A DNA stretch of 64,000 nt, from the NCBI RefSeq assembly GCF_041261445.1, contig NZ_JBGCCU010000008.1, forward strand, positions 62,001-126,000. The letters run 5' to 3'. The position numbers were made by a program, and so were the translations under genes. The stretch's first letter is position 1, and each line of letters starts with the position of its first letter. Below are positions 9,516 through 17,863 of the stretch, piece after piece. The notes beneath the pieces are model-generated. The model saw only the letters and a program-made list of their open reading frames with translations, did no database searches and had not been told where the DNA came from. Source of the stretch: Catenulispora sp. EB89 (GTDB lineage: Bacteria > Actinomycetota > Actinomycetes > Streptomycetales > Catenulisporaceae).

Positions 9516-9956
9516 GTGACTATCCTCGACGACGTGGCCGAACGCGACGGCTGGCGGTGCTGGGTGTGCGACGAGCCCGTCGACCCCGACATGTCGGTGA
9601 ACGATCCGCGCGGGCCCAGCGTCGACAGCCGGACCGCCGATCGGAAGGCGAAGGTCGTTGAGCGCCTTGCGCATCGCGGGTGCAACACCCGCAAGGGTGC
9701 GGTCCAGGTGGTCATTCCCTGGCCGGACAGTCTGTACGTGGTCGAGCCCGCGGCGCTGATCGCCGTCGCCGACCGGCTGGAGCGCAAGGGCGGCCGCGAG
9801 GTGGTGGGCCGCTGTCCGACCGAGCAGGACGCGCAGGATGCGGCGGATTGGCTGGTGGACCGCTTCTCGCGTCTGGTGCCGGGGTTGCCGGTGACCGCCC
9901 GGGTCGATGCGGGCGGCGGCCAGTTTCTCGTCAGCTTGGTGGCCGGCCGGCGGTGA
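9516..9956 (+). CDS. HNH-endonuclease-like small protein
   Basis: A 146-residue protein starting at GTG 9516. The N-terminal half has a compact HNH/zinc-finger pattern: WRCWVCDEPVDPD (CxxC), then RLAHRGCNTRKG, which resembles the second half of HNH modules (His, then a Cys-containing helix and Asn/Arg). The C-terminal half has no motif I recognise. I recall similar small proteins as frequent in streptomycete chromosomes, but no biological role is known to me. It is convergent with the leftward operon at 9994-12349 and 28 bases after the CHAT gene. It probably marks the border between the conflict-like cassette and the polyketide cluster. Nuclease activity is unproven. Confidence 0.5.
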   Translation: MTILDDVAERDGWRCWVCDEPVDPDMSVNDPRGPSVDSRTADRKAKVVERLAHRGCNTRKGAVQVVIPWPDSLYVVEPAALIAVADRLERKGGREVVGRCPTEQDAQDAADWLVDRFSRLVPGLPVTARVDAGGGQFLVSLVAGRR

Positions 9957-9978
9957 TCGGCCGGTGATCTGGCGAGGT

Positions 9979-9991
9979 CGGGGCGTCCCCG
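9979..9991. terminator. Short GC hairpin between convergent genes
   Basis: CGGGGcgtCCCCG forms a five-base-pair stem with a three-base loop in the 37 bases between two convergent stops. It is small and has no T-run, so it is only a possible bidirectional terminator. Confidence 0.3.
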
Positions 9992-9993
9992 GC

Positions 9994-10389
9994 CTACGTC
10001 TCGGTCTCCAGCCGCCGCTTGGCCAGCGCGACGTCCTCGCTGATGTCGTCTCCGGCCCGGATGGGCACGGCCCGCAGCTGCGTGACGGACCGGCCCGGCA
10101 CCCCGGCCAGCGTCACGTGCGCCCGCTCGGTCAGCGCGAGCAGCGGCTCGGGCGGGCTTCCGGACACCGGGGCCAGCACGTGCAGTCCCCGGCCGACGTC
10201 GACGACCACCGTCCCGGGCGGGTTCCGCCGGGCGCCGAGCCGCCACCTGGCCCGGTGCACGGCCGCGACCGCGGCGGCGCCGGCGACCGGCAGCAGGAAC
10301 CTGCCGGCGACCCGCGCGGTCACGCGGAGCACCGGCGAGGGCAGCTTCCGGGCGGCGCTCTTGGCGATCCTGTCCGTGGGCGAGGGCAT
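9994..10389 (-). CDS. Small basic protein of unknown function, end of dehydrogenase operon
   Basis: A 131-residue protein. The start at 10389 is supported by a GGAG seven bases upstream, only 32 bases after the dehydrogenase stop, so it is the last gene of the leftward three-gene operon. The first 50 residues are Lys/Arg/Ala-rich with one hydrophobic stretch (FLLPVAGAAAVAAV). The rest looks like a small alpha/beta domain ending in KRRLETET. I do not recognise a family. The final segment faintly recalls the last helix of START/SRPBCC-fold proteins, but the length and missing strands argue against a firm call. Co-transcription with the two dehydrogenase-type genes suggests a job in the same starter-unit chemistry. 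Confidence 0.6.
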   Translation of the reverse strand: MPSPTDRIAKSAARKLPSPVLRVTARVAGRFLLPVAGAAAVAAVHRARWRLGARRNPPGTVVVDVGRGLHVLAPVSGSPPEPLLALTERAHVTLAGVPGRSVTQLRAVPIRAGDDISEDVALAKRRLETET

Positions 10390-10421
10390 GGTATGACTCC
10401 TACCCCGTCGGCGGCCCGACC

Positions 10422-11756
10422 TCAACCCCGGGCGCGGGTCGGCTCGGCGTCCGCGGCGATGGTGAGTCGCAGGATGTTGCTGGTGCCGTCCATGAATTCG
10501 AACGCGCAGACGTCGCGGCACCACTTCTCCAACAGCGGGTGTTCCAGCAGCGAGCCGGGGCCCAGGGCGGCCTCGGCCCAGCGGGTCGTCTCCTGCGCCA
10601 GCTCCGTGGTGTGCAGCTTGGCGATGGAGGGGGCCAGCCGGGCGTCCGGCGCCAGGTCGACCTCTATCGCGTACCGGTGCAGAAGTGCGCGCGCCGCTTC
10701 CAGCCGCGCGGACATCAGTTCTTCGCCCGGCCAGCCCCGAGCGCCAGACCATCCGGGCCGCTGTGCCCGCACGTAGTCGCGGATCGCGAACGCCGCGCCG
10801 AGCGCCTGTGCGGCGATCTGCAGGCGGATGACGTTGAACGCGCGCATCGCGCCCCACATGCCGCGGCGGGACGCGGGCAGGTGCTGGCCGAGCAGCATCT
10901 CGCGGGCGACCGGGGTGTCGTGGAACTCCATGTGGCCGATGCACGCGCCGCGCAGGCCTGTCATCGCCAGCGGCGTGCCGGTGAAGCCGGGGGAGGGGCG
11001 GCGCAGGATCACCGCGCGGATGGACAGGGGCGTGCGGCCGGTGCGGGCGAACACCACGCCGATGTCGCCGCGTTCGGCGTTGGCGACGTAGCGCTTGGTC
11101 CCGTTCAGCAGGAAGCCGTCGCCGCCCGAGCCCGAGCCTGGAGCCGAGCCCGGAACCGAACCCGAGCCCGGATCCGGGTCTAGCCGCGTCTCCATCGCCG
11201 TGGCGTCGCTCCCGTGATCCGGCTCGGTCATCGCGAAGAACGTCCACGACCGCCGCTCCGCCATGTCCCGGTAGAACAGCTCCTTCTGCCGCTCATCGCC
11301 GAGCGCGTCGACCGCCAGCCCCGCGAGCGACGGCGTCGCGCACGCGTTCACCACCCCGGCGTCGCCGCCGGCCACCTCGATGTTGGCGACCACGCGCCCC
11401 AGCGCGCTGCCGGTGAACTCGTCGGCGCACGCCGGGACCTCCCGCGTTCGGTAGTCCCGGGGCATGCTCATCTGGCGCAGCAGTTCCAGCGCCTCGCAGT
11501 TCCGCAGCCGGGCGCTGTCGAACGGGTCGGCGTCCACGGCCAGCGCCTCGCGCCGCAGGTCGCCCGCGACGGCTCGGCAGAGTTCGCGGAGTTCCAGCAT
11601 CCCCGGTGTCAGGTCCTCCGCCGCGCTCCTGCGACCGCTCGCCGCACTCAAGCGGTTTCCTGCGACGTCCACGCGACTTCCCACGACGCCTGTGCGGCCG
11701 CCCACGACGTCCACGCGACTTCTCGCCGCCTCCAAGCGGCTCTCCGCCAAGCTCAT
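10422..11756 (-). CDS. Acyl-CoA dehydrogenase-like flavoprotein (copy A)
   Basis: A 444-residue protein with the three acyl-CoA dehydrogenase domains: N-terminal helices, a middle beta-domain (FFAMTEPDHGSDATAMETR, the FAD-contacting segment) and a C-terminal helical bundle ending CAFEFMDGTSNILRL. The usual YEGT with its base Glu reads MDGT here, so Asp replaces Glu. The two rightward paralogues show the same change. An extra 45 or so N-terminal residues carry a short internal duplication (SRVDV twice) not found in the paralogues. The start still looks right because it overlaps the upstream stop as ATGA (11753-11756). A Gly/Ser/Pro-rich insert (PGSGSVPGSAPGSGSG) lies in the middle domain. In polyketide clusters such enzymes usually oxidise carrier-bound acyl or aminoacyl groups with FAD. 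Confidence 0.85.
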   Translation of the reverse strand: MSLAESRLEAARSRVDVVGGRTGVVGSRVDVAGNRLSAASGRRSAAEDLTPGMLELRELCRAVAGDLRREALAVDADPFDSARLRNCEALELLRQMSMPRDYRTREVPACADEFTGSALGRVVANIEVAGGDAGVVNACATPSLAGLAVDALGDERQKELFYRDMAERRSWTFFAMTEPDHGSDATAMETRLDPDPGSGSVPGSAPGSGSGGDGFLLNGTKRYVANAERGDIGVVFARTGRTPLSIRAVILRRPSPGFTGTPLAMTGLRGACIGHMEFHDTPVAREMLLGQHLPASRRGMWGAMRAFNVIRLQIAAQALGAAFAIRDYVRAQRPGWSGARGWPGEELMSARLEAARALLHRYAIEVDLAPDARLAPSIAKLHTTELAQETTRWAEAALGPGSLLEHPLLEKWCRDVCAFEFMDGTSNILRLTIAADAEPTRARG

Positions 11757-12349
11757 GTGACTCCCTCCCTCGCCACCCAGCAGTTCGCGACCAGGCGGGA
11801 CACATACGCGCCGCGCGCCGGATTCCCCTCGCCCCGGCCGGCATAGCCGCTGGCCCCGAACATCCGCGCCAGCTCCCAGTCGACCTGCGTCAGCCGGTCG
11901 TGTACGTCCACGATCGCGGCGCGGCTGTCCGTGGCCAGCGCGCAGCGCGCGGTCTCGGTGGCGACCAGCGCGTCGGCCAGCGTGCCCTGGACGAGCTGCT
12001 TGGCCAGCACCGGTTCCCCGCCGAAGAAGCGGCGCGACAGATGCCCGGCCACCTGCTCGATCAACCGCAGGGTGGCCCCGATCCGCACCGCGCCGAGGCG
12101 CGCGGCGAGCGCCGTGAGCTCGTCGGCCGGAGCCTCGCGCCGGGTCGCCGGACGGACGAAGCCGATGCCCTCGGCGAGCGCCATCTCGTGCCGGATCACT
12201 TCGGCCCCGGCGGGAACCGCGGACGCGGGCAGCGCCGCGATGCCGCCCGGCGCCGCGCCGGCGTCGAGCGCGGCCAGAGCCACGGCGAGACCCGCCGCGA
12301 GTCCGTCGTGGCGGCCGGCTTCCTCGCAGGCCGTGATCGTGTTCTGCAT
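11753..12349 (-). CDS. Stand-alone acyl-CoA dehydrogenase C-terminal-domain protein (copy A)
   Basis: 198 residues, starting at ATG 12349 with a GGAGG before it. After an Ala/Gly-rich N-terminal stretch it contains only the helical C-terminal half of an acyl-CoA dehydrogenase: LGAVRIGATLRL, GGEPVLAKQLVQGTLAD, LARMFGASGYAGRG. It lacks the N-terminal and beta domains and so cannot form a whole FAD site alone. It is coupled by an ATGA overlap to the full-length enzyme just downstream. The same arrangement recurs at 17860-19640. Known unequal dehydrogenase heteromers (FadE/ChsE pairs of mycobacterial sterol degradation) are a loose precedent. I infer a split or regulatory subunit of the partner enzyme. 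Confidence 0.65.
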   Translation of the reverse strand: MQNTITACEEAGRHDGLAAGLAVALAALDAGAAPGGIAALPASAVPAGAEVIRHEMALAEGIGFVRPATRREAPADELTALAARLGAVRIGATLRLIEQVAGHLSRRFFGGEPVLAKQLVQGTLADALVATETARCALATDSRAAIVDVHDRLTQVDWELARMFGASGYAGRGEGNPARGAYVSRLVANCWVAREGVT

Positions 12350-12546
12350 CGGTTCCTCCGTTCTCCGCCGAAAGGGTCGCCGTCCGCGAACGCGCATGTC
12401 AATGCTCTGCGGACGGTCGCGGGCGTGCCGCGCTGGCAGCTTTTCGCGGCCGAGGACGCCACCGGCGGGCTCTGGTCCGCGCCGACCGGGCCGGGCGATT
12501 ATCACTGCGCCGAGCATCACGACCGACAACCACTGGAGGGAGCCCG
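12350..12546. promoter_or_regulatory. Divergent promoter region between the two starter-unit operons
   Basis: 197 bases separate the divergent starts at 12349 and 12547. The region holds an inverted repeat with eight-base arms, CCGTCCGC (12380-12387) and GCGGACGG (12409-12416), flanking an AT-richer core (ATGTCAATGC). It also holds a GATTAT hexamer near 12497 that could be a -10 for the rightward operon, and a clear GGAGGG ribosome site at 12535-12540. The repeat is a candidate operator controlling both operons. No -35 box is convincing. Confidence 0.45.
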
Positions 12547-14196
12547 ATGCCAGTCCTCAAGAGCGCCCGGCTGTGCTGGGGCCAGCACTACCACCTCCTG
12601 CGGTACCACCAGGTTCCGGCCGCGTCGAGGCACGAGGCGCACATCACCGCCGACTTCCCGCTGCCCGAAGGCTGCACCGCCGAGGACGTCACGCGGGCCC
12701 TGAACCACCTGGTCCGCAGACACGAAGGCCTGCGCACCGTCTACGACCTGCACGCGCAGCCGTGGCCGCGGCAACGCGTCGAGCCCCCGGCCCCGCTGCG
12801 CGTCACCGAGGCGACCACCGAGGACGACGGCACGCCGGCGCCGATGGAGGTGATCACGCGGATCACCCGCGCCCCGTTCGACGTCACCCGCGAGTGGCCG
12901 ATCCGGGCCTGCGTCGTCACCACCGGCGGCCGTCTGCGCCGACTGCACCTGGTCTTCAACCACCTCTCCTTCGACGACGTGAGCCTGGGCGTGCTCGGCC
13001 GCGACCTGGACGCGATCCTGGCCGCCCGCGTCGAGCGCCGTCCGGCGACGCTGGACCCGGTGCCGCAGCAGCCGGTGGACCTGGCGCGGTTCGAGGCGGC
13101 CCGAGCGCCCGAAGCGGTGGAGGCGTCGCTGGAACACTGGCGCGGCGAGGTCCGGACGCTGCCCACCGACGTGTTCGCCCGGCGCCGCGACCCCTCCGCT
13201 GTCGGCTGCCACAGCGCGTCGCTGACCGTGCCGTCGCTGCTGGCGACCACGCGGGGCATCGCGGCCCGCGAGCGCTGCTGGCCGGCGGCCGTGCACCTGG
13301 CCGCGTACGCGGTGGCCGTGGCGGCGTACACCGGCGAGCGGCGCGTCGCGCACCGGCTGTACACCAGCCAGCGCACTGCCAGCGGCTTCCCGACGGTGCT
13401 GACCTGCCTGTCGTACCCGACGCTGGCCTCGCTCGACCTCACCGACAACCCCGCTTTCAGCACGGTGCTGCGCCGCGCCGCGCATCGGATCGACGACGCG
13501 ATGAAGCACGCGCACGTCCCGTACGACCGGGTCGCCGAGTTCGTCGCGCAGGAGGGCGCCAGGCGCGGCCGGCCGCTGCGCGTCGCCACGGAGGTGAACT
13601 TCCTGGACAACGCGCCGCGCTCCTGCGGCACCCGGCGGGAAAGGCTCACCTGGAACGCCGCGCCGACCGACTGGGCGAAGGCCGGCTCAGACCTCTACCT
13701 CCGGATCTACGAGTGGTCCGACGGCGTCACGCTCGCCCTGCAGGCCACGGCCGAGATCATGGACCGGGACGCGGTGGAGGCGTTCCTGCGCGGATACGCG
13801 CGGCTGCTGGAGGCGCACCGGGAACCCGGCACCGACCTGACGACCGGTCAGGCCACGGACCTCATGGGCTTCGCCTCTTCTCTGCCCCTTGCCGAGCCGG
13901 CAAAGGCTCTTGATCCAGCCACCGAAGCCGCCACCGAAGCCGCAACCGAGGCCGCCACCGAAGCCGAACAAGCCCTCGCCGCCATCACCGCCGAAACCAA
14001 CGCCCTCGCGCACGTCGATCCCGCCACCAGCTACGTCGCCGCCGGCGGACGCGTCCTGCGCCTGCCGAGCGTCCTCGCCGCGCTGCAGGACCTCGGCTGG
14101 ACCGGTGTCTCCCTCGACCAACTCGCCGGGGCCGGCCCGCTCCGGGCCCTCGCCGCAGGCATGACGCGCTCGCCGCAGATTGGGAATCCACGATGA
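12547..14196 (+). CDS. Stand-alone NRPS-type condensation-domain protein with defective carrier tail
   Basis: 549 residues. The first 430 or so form a condensation/acyltransferase fold. The active-site motif reads NHLSFDD, with His139 and Asp143 of HxxxD kept but the first His and the final Gly changed. Known members join an acyl or peptidyl donor to an amine or alcohol held on a carrier. A Thr-Glu-Ala linker of repeated ATEA units (nt about 13915-13970) follows. The last 75 residues resemble a peptidyl-carrier domain, but its GGDSL site reads GGRVLRL, so it cannot carry phosphopantetheine. The gene heads the rightward operon and overlaps the ATP-grasp gene by ATGA. It may acylate the amine of an aminoacyl-ACP made by the next two genes (inference). 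Confidence 0.75.
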   Translation: MPVLKSARLCWGQHYHLLRYHQVPAASRHEAHITADFPLPEGCTAEDVTRALNHLVRRHEGLRTVYDLHAQPWPRQRVEPPAPLRVTEATTEDDGTPAPMEVITRITRAPFDVTREWPIRACVVTTGGRLRRLHLVFNHLSFDDVSLGVLGRDLDAILAARVERRPATLDPVPQQPVDLARFEAARAPEAVEASLEHWRGEVRTLPTDVFARRRDPSAVGCHSASLTVPSLLATTRGIAARERCWPAAVHLAAYAVAVAAYTGERRVAHRLYTSQRTASGFPTVLTCLSYPTLASLDLTDNPAFSTVLRRAAHRIDDAMKHAHVPYDRVAEFVAQEGARRGRPLRVATEVNFLDNAPRSCGTRRERLTWNAAPTDWAKAGSDLYLRIYEWSDGVTLALQATAEIMDRDAVEAFLRGYARLLEAHREPGTDLTTGQATDLMGFASSLPLAEPAKALDPATEAATEAATEAATEAEQALAAITAETNALAHVDPATSYVAAGGRVLRLPSVLAALQDLGWTGVSLDQLAGAGPLRALAAGMTRSPQIGNPR

Positions 14197-15554
14197 ACTT
14201 CGTTGAGCGTCTGAAACAGGATCTGACGGGCGACGCCTCGGCCCGCTTCGTCTTCGTCAACAACTTCGAGGTGGAACGCAGCTGGGCGCTCGGCGAGCCG
14301 AAGCTCCCGGGAGCCGGCGTCTCCTTCGCGGGCGCGACGGTCAACCGCATGGAGGAGATGGGCGTCCTGCTCGCCGGCGAGGGCGACGTCGTGGTCCTCA
14401 AGGACGGCCTCGACCCGGAGTTCGCCGCGTACCTCGCGACCCTCGGCGCGGCCGCCGGACACACGGTCGCGGCCGAGAACCACGAGCCGGAGCGAATGGT
14501 CACCGAGGACGCGCTGGCCTCGCCGCTGCTGCTGGAGCAGCTGCGTGCGCTGGACGACGGCCGCACCTACCTGATGCCGCTGGGCGTTTCCGCCGCGGAG
14601 GAGGACCTGGCGAAGGCCACCGGCCTGCCGCTGGCCGGTCCGAGCGCGGCCATCTGCAAAGCCGTCAACGGCAAGGTGTTCAGCCGCGATCTGGTCGACC
14701 GGACCGGTCTGCGCGCCGTCCCCGGCCGGACCTGCCGCACGGTCGGCGAGCTGCGCGAAGCGCTCGCCGAGCACATGGCGCACACCGAGCAGCTGGGGCT
14801 GGGCGGCGGCGTGGTGGTGAAGGAATCGCTCGGCGTCTCCGGGCGCGGCATGGTCCGGGTCGACACCGAGCGCGGCGCCGAGCGGCTGCTGCGCCTGATC
14901 GAGCGGCGCGGCGCGGACGCCCCGGCCAACCTGGTCGTCGAGTCCTGGATCGAGCACGCGCAGGACCTCAACTACCAGTTCGTCGTCGCCCGCTCCGGCG
15001 GCGTGCGGTTCGAGACGGTCAAGGCCGCGGTGCTGCGCGACGGCGTGCACCAGGGCCACCGCTTCCCGGTCGAGCTCTCGCCGGCGGTCACCGAACAGCT
15101 GCACGACGCCACGCGCCGGATCGGCGAGGCGCTGTCGGCCGAGGGCTACTTCGGGCTGGTCGGCGTCGACGCCATGCTCGGCAAGGACGACACGTTCTAC
15201 CCCTGCCTGGAGATCAACGCCAGGTTCAACATGTCGACGTATCAGAGCCGGATCGCCGAGCGGCTGATCCCGGACGGCACCCACGCCATCGCCGCCACGT
15301 TCGGGCTGCGCCTGACCCGGCGCCACACCTTCGGCGAGGTCGCGCAGGCGCTCGGCGGGCTGCTGCTGGACGGCGCGGGCCGCTCCGGCGTGCTGATCAA
15401 CAACTTCGCCACGCTCAACGCGGCGGCCGCCGAGGACGGCAGCTTCCACGGCCGGCTCTACGCGATCTGCCTGGCCGAGTCGGCTGAGGCCGCGCTGGCC
15501 GTGCGCACCGAGGCCGAGCGGCGGCTCAACGAGATGACAGGAGAGCAGGCATGA
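14193..15554 (+). CDS. ATP-grasp ligase, probable aminoacyl-ACP synthetase (BtrJ-like)
   Basis: 453 residues with ATP-grasp features: GPSAAICKAVNGKVFSRDL in the pre-ATP region, a Gly-rich loop GVSGRGMV after VVVKES, and metal-binding CLEINARFN near the end. Such ligases make acyl-phosphates from carboxylic acids. The overlap (ATGA) with a BtrK-like decarboxylase gene recalls butirosin BtrJ/BtrK. There an ATP-grasp enzyme loads glutamate on an ACP and the PLP enzyme decarboxylates it to 4-aminobutyryl-ACP. By analogy I infer that it loads an acidic or basic amino acid on one of the discrete ACPs encoded here. The amino acid itself is not predictable from the sequence. Confidence 0.75.
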   Translation: MNFVERLKQDLTGDASARFVFVNNFEVERSWALGEPKLPGAGVSFAGATVNRMEEMGVLLAGEGDVVVLKDGLDPEFAAYLATLGAAAGHTVAAENHEPERMVTEDALASPLLLEQLRALDDGRTYLMPLGVSAAEEDLAKATGLPLAGPSAAICKAVNGKVFSRDLVDRTGLRAVPGRTCRTVGELREALAEHMAHTEQLGLGGGVVVKESLGVSGRGMVRVDTERGAERLLRLIERRGADAPANLVVESWIEHAQDLNYQFVVARSGGVRFETVKAAVLRDGVHQGHRFPVELSPAVTEQLHDATRRIGEALSAEGYFGLVGVDAMLGKDDTFYPCLEINARFNMSTYQSRIAERLIPDGTHAIAATFGLRLTRRHTFGEVAQALGGLLLDGAGRSGVLINNFATLNAAAAEDGSFHGRLYAICLAESAEAALAVRTEAERRLNEMTGEQA

Positions 15555-16873
15555 ACGTCCAGGGCATCGAATACGAGGAGTTGGCCGAGCGCTTCGGCAC
15601 GCCCCTCTACGTCTACGACGGCGACGTGCTCACCGAGGCGATCGCCGGGCTGCGCCGAGCGCTGCACCCGGCCCTGGAGTTCTTCTACTCGCTGAAGGCC
15701 AACCCGAACATCAGCGTCTTCGACGTGCTCCGGGCCGGCGGCGCGCGCGCCGAGGTCTCCTCGCTCGTCGAACTGCGCACCGCGCTCGCGGCCGGTGCGA
15801 CGCCCGAGAACATCATCTTCCTCGGCCCGGGCAAGAGCGAGCGCGAGCTGACCGCGTGCCTGGAGGCCGGGATCCACGCGATCGTCTGCGAGTCGTTCGC
15901 GGAACTGGACGAGATCGAGCGTCTCGCCGCCGCGCGCGGAGTGCGTCAGCGGGTGCTGTTGCGGGTCAACCCGGAGGTCGCGATCGGCGGGTCCCGGCTG
16001 ACCATGGGCGGCAAACCCCGCCAGTTCGGCATCGACGAGGCGCAGGTGCTCTCGGCCGGCAACCTGGCGAAGAAGTACGGCCACGCCGACGTGGCCGGCG
16101 TCCAGGTCTACCTGGGCACCCGGATCCTGGACGCCGAGGTGGTCGGCAAGAACACCGCCTACATCCTGGACCTGGCCGACCGGGTGGCGGACAGCACCGG
16201 CATCCGGCTGGACACCGTCGACATCGGCGGGGGTCTGGGTGTCGCGTACTTCGAGGGCGAGCGGGACCTCGACCCCGCCGACCTGGCCGCGCAGCTCAAC
16301 CCGCAGCTGGCGGCGTTCGCCGAGAGCCACCCGGACACCCGCCTGATCATGGAGTCGGGCCGATACCTGGCGGGCAAGGCCGGGACGTACGTGATCGGCG
16401 TGCGCTATGTGAAGGAGTCCATGGGGGAGCGGTTCGCGGTCGCGGACGGCGGCACCCACCACCACATGGCGGCGGTCGGCATCGGTTCCTTCGTCAAGCG
16501 GAACTTCCCGGCGGAGCTGCTGAGCCGGCGCGCAGACCACGCCGACCAGTCCGGCGAGGCTGGGGCGCCCGAGTCCTGGAACGTGACCGGTCCGCTGTGC
16601 ACGCCCAACGACTCGATCCTCAAGCACGCGCAGCTGCCGCCGCTGCGGCCCGGCGACCTGCTCGGCATCCGCTGCTCCGGCGCCTACGGGCCCTCGGCGT
16701 CGCCGGGCCTGTTCCTCAGCCACGGGTTCCCGGCCGAGGTGCTGGTCGTGGACGGCACCGCGCACCTGGTGCGCCGCCGTGACGAGCCCGAGGACCTGAT
16801 GAGCCCGCAGTACCTCTATCGCAGTGCGCTGCCTGTCGAGGGACGCGAACCCGCCGAGACCGTAGCGGTGTGA
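15551..16873 (+). CDS. PLP-dependent aminoacyl-ACP decarboxylase (BtrK-like, alanine-racemase fold)
   Basis: 440 residues of the diaminopimelate/ornithine decarboxylase group. The PLP lysine is Lys49 in FYSLKANPN. Other marks are FLGPGKSE, MGGKPRQFGID, the Gly-rich phosphate loop DIGGGLG, the substrate motif GPLCTPND and a C-terminal CSGAYGPSASP. DGGTHHHMA and PRQFG resemble butirosin BtrK more than free-amino-acid decarboxylases. BtrK decarboxylates L-glutamyl bound to an ACP. The role proposed here is removal of the alpha-carboxylate from an ACP-bound amino acid delivered by the ATP-grasp enzyme encoded just upstream. A second, different member lies at 39144-40409. Confidence 0.85.
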   Translation: MNVQGIEYEELAERFGTPLYVYDGDVLTEAIAGLRRALHPALEFFYSLKANPNISVFDVLRAGGARAEVSSLVELRTALAAGATPENIIFLGPGKSERELTACLEAGIHAIVCESFAELDEIERLAAARGVRQRVLLRVNPEVAIGGSRLTMGGKPRQFGIDEAQVLSAGNLAKKYGHADVAGVQVYLGTRILDAEVVGKNTAYILDLADRVADSTGIRLDTVDIGGGLGVAYFEGERDLDPADLAAQLNPQLAAFAESHPDTRLIMESGRYLAGKAGTYVIGVRYVKESMGERFAVADGGTHHHMAAVGIGSFVKRNFPAELLSRRADHADQSGEAGAPESWNVTGPLCTPNDSILKHAQLPPLRPGDLLGIRCSGAYGPSASPGLFLSHGFPAEVLVVDGTAHLVRRRDEPEDLMSPQYLYRSALPVEGREPAETVAV

Positions 16874-16876
16874 CCT

Positions 16877-17863
16877 GTGTTGCTACCGCCGTCTGTCGAA
16901 AGCGCCGTCGGCCTGTCCAGGGTCTCGGTGAGCCTGCCCCGGTCGACCGATCCCGTGGAGGATCTGCTGGTCCGGGCCGGGCGCGGACCCATGGAACGCC
17001 GGATGTTCGCCAAGGTCTTCGGGCTGCGCCAAAGCCCGACGCTGGCCGCGGACGAGCGAATGGAGGACCTGCTGGTCCGGGCCGGCCTGGACGCGCTCGG
17101 CGGCGAGCCAGCGCAGCTGATTCTGTACGGACACACGCTGCTGAACTCCGACCTCGACAGTGCCGACGCGCGTCTGGACGGGCTGCGCTCCCGGCTCGGG
17201 CAGTCCGACACCGCGTTCTACGGCGTGTCGCACATCAACTGCGCCGCGATGCTGCGCTCGGTGGAACTCGCTCGGCGCTTCCTGACCCGGCCGGGTGCCG
17301 GTCCCGCGGAGCGGGTGCTGGTCCTCGGCGGCGACCAGGCCAGCAGCCACCAGGGCCGGGCGCGGGTCATCCCCGGCGTCGCAGTGCCCGGCGACGCCGC
17401 CGTGGGCGTCATGGTCCACGCCCCGACCACGCGGCGCCGACCGCGCTACCGGTACCTGGGCGGCGCGTCCTCCCGGGACGCCCGCTTCCACCGCAACCAG
17501 CGGATGTCGCCGCCGGAGCTCGGGCTGTTCCAGGAGGCCAGCGGCGAGCAGACGGTGCGCACGCTGCGGCGGGCGGTGGCGGCCGCGAGCCTGACCGTGG
17601 ACCGGGTCGACTGGGTCATGCCGCACCTGACCAGCCGGATGTTCTGGGGCCGGGTCAGCCGGAGCTCGGGCATCCCGAAGGACCGGATCTGCCTGGACCT
17701 GATTCCGGAGCTGGGCCACAACTACGGGGCCGACGCGCTGCTGGCGCTGGAGCACGCCGACCGCTCGGGCCGGCTGCGGCCGGGCGACCGCTGCGTGCTG
17801 TTCGCCATCGGTCAGGGCGCGTACTTCCAGGCGATGGTCGTCGAGGTCGAGGAGGATTCATGA
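16877..17863 (+). CDS. KASIII-like acyltransferase/condensing enzyme (pair 1, catalytic)
   Basis: 328 residues, starting at GTG 16877 just after the decarboxylase stop. The thiolase fold of ketoacyl-ACP synthase III is clear, and a Cys-His-Asn triad can be placed: Cys122 in VSHINCAAM, His250 in VMPHLT and Asn282 in GHNYGAD. The contexts differ from FabH (ACSGF, HQAN, GNTSA), so it belongs to a divergent branch. Such branches in antibiotic clusters often move an acyl group between carriers (CloN2, CerJ) rather than make a beta-ketoacyl chain. Paralogues are at 23156 and 27948. Each block also has a shortened partner without the triad. Start and stop overlap the next gene (ATGA at 17860). Confidence 0.85.
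   Translation: MLLPPSVESAVGLSRVSVSLPRSTDPVEDLLVRAGRGPMERRMFAKVFGLRQSPTLAADERMEDLLVRAGLDALGGEPAQLILYGHTLLNSDLDSADARLDGLRSRLGQSDTAFYGVSHINCAAMLRSVELARRFLTRPGAGPAERVLVLGGDQASSHQGRARVIPGVAVPGDAAVGVMVHAPTTRRRPRYRYLGGASSRDARFHRNQRMSPPELGLFQEASGEQTVRTLRRAVAAASLTVDRVDWVMPHLTSRMFWGRVSRSSGIPKDRICLDLIPELGHNYGADALLALEHADRSGRLRPGDRCVLFAIGQGAYFQAMVVEVEEDS

Noticed and set aside
14193-16873. LysW-type amino-group carrier pathway (azabicycle formation), suggested by the ATP-grasp gene
   Set aside because: No LysW-like acidic carrier, N-acetyltransferase or kinase/reductase genes; the linked PLP decarboxylase fits the BtrJ/BtrK model better.
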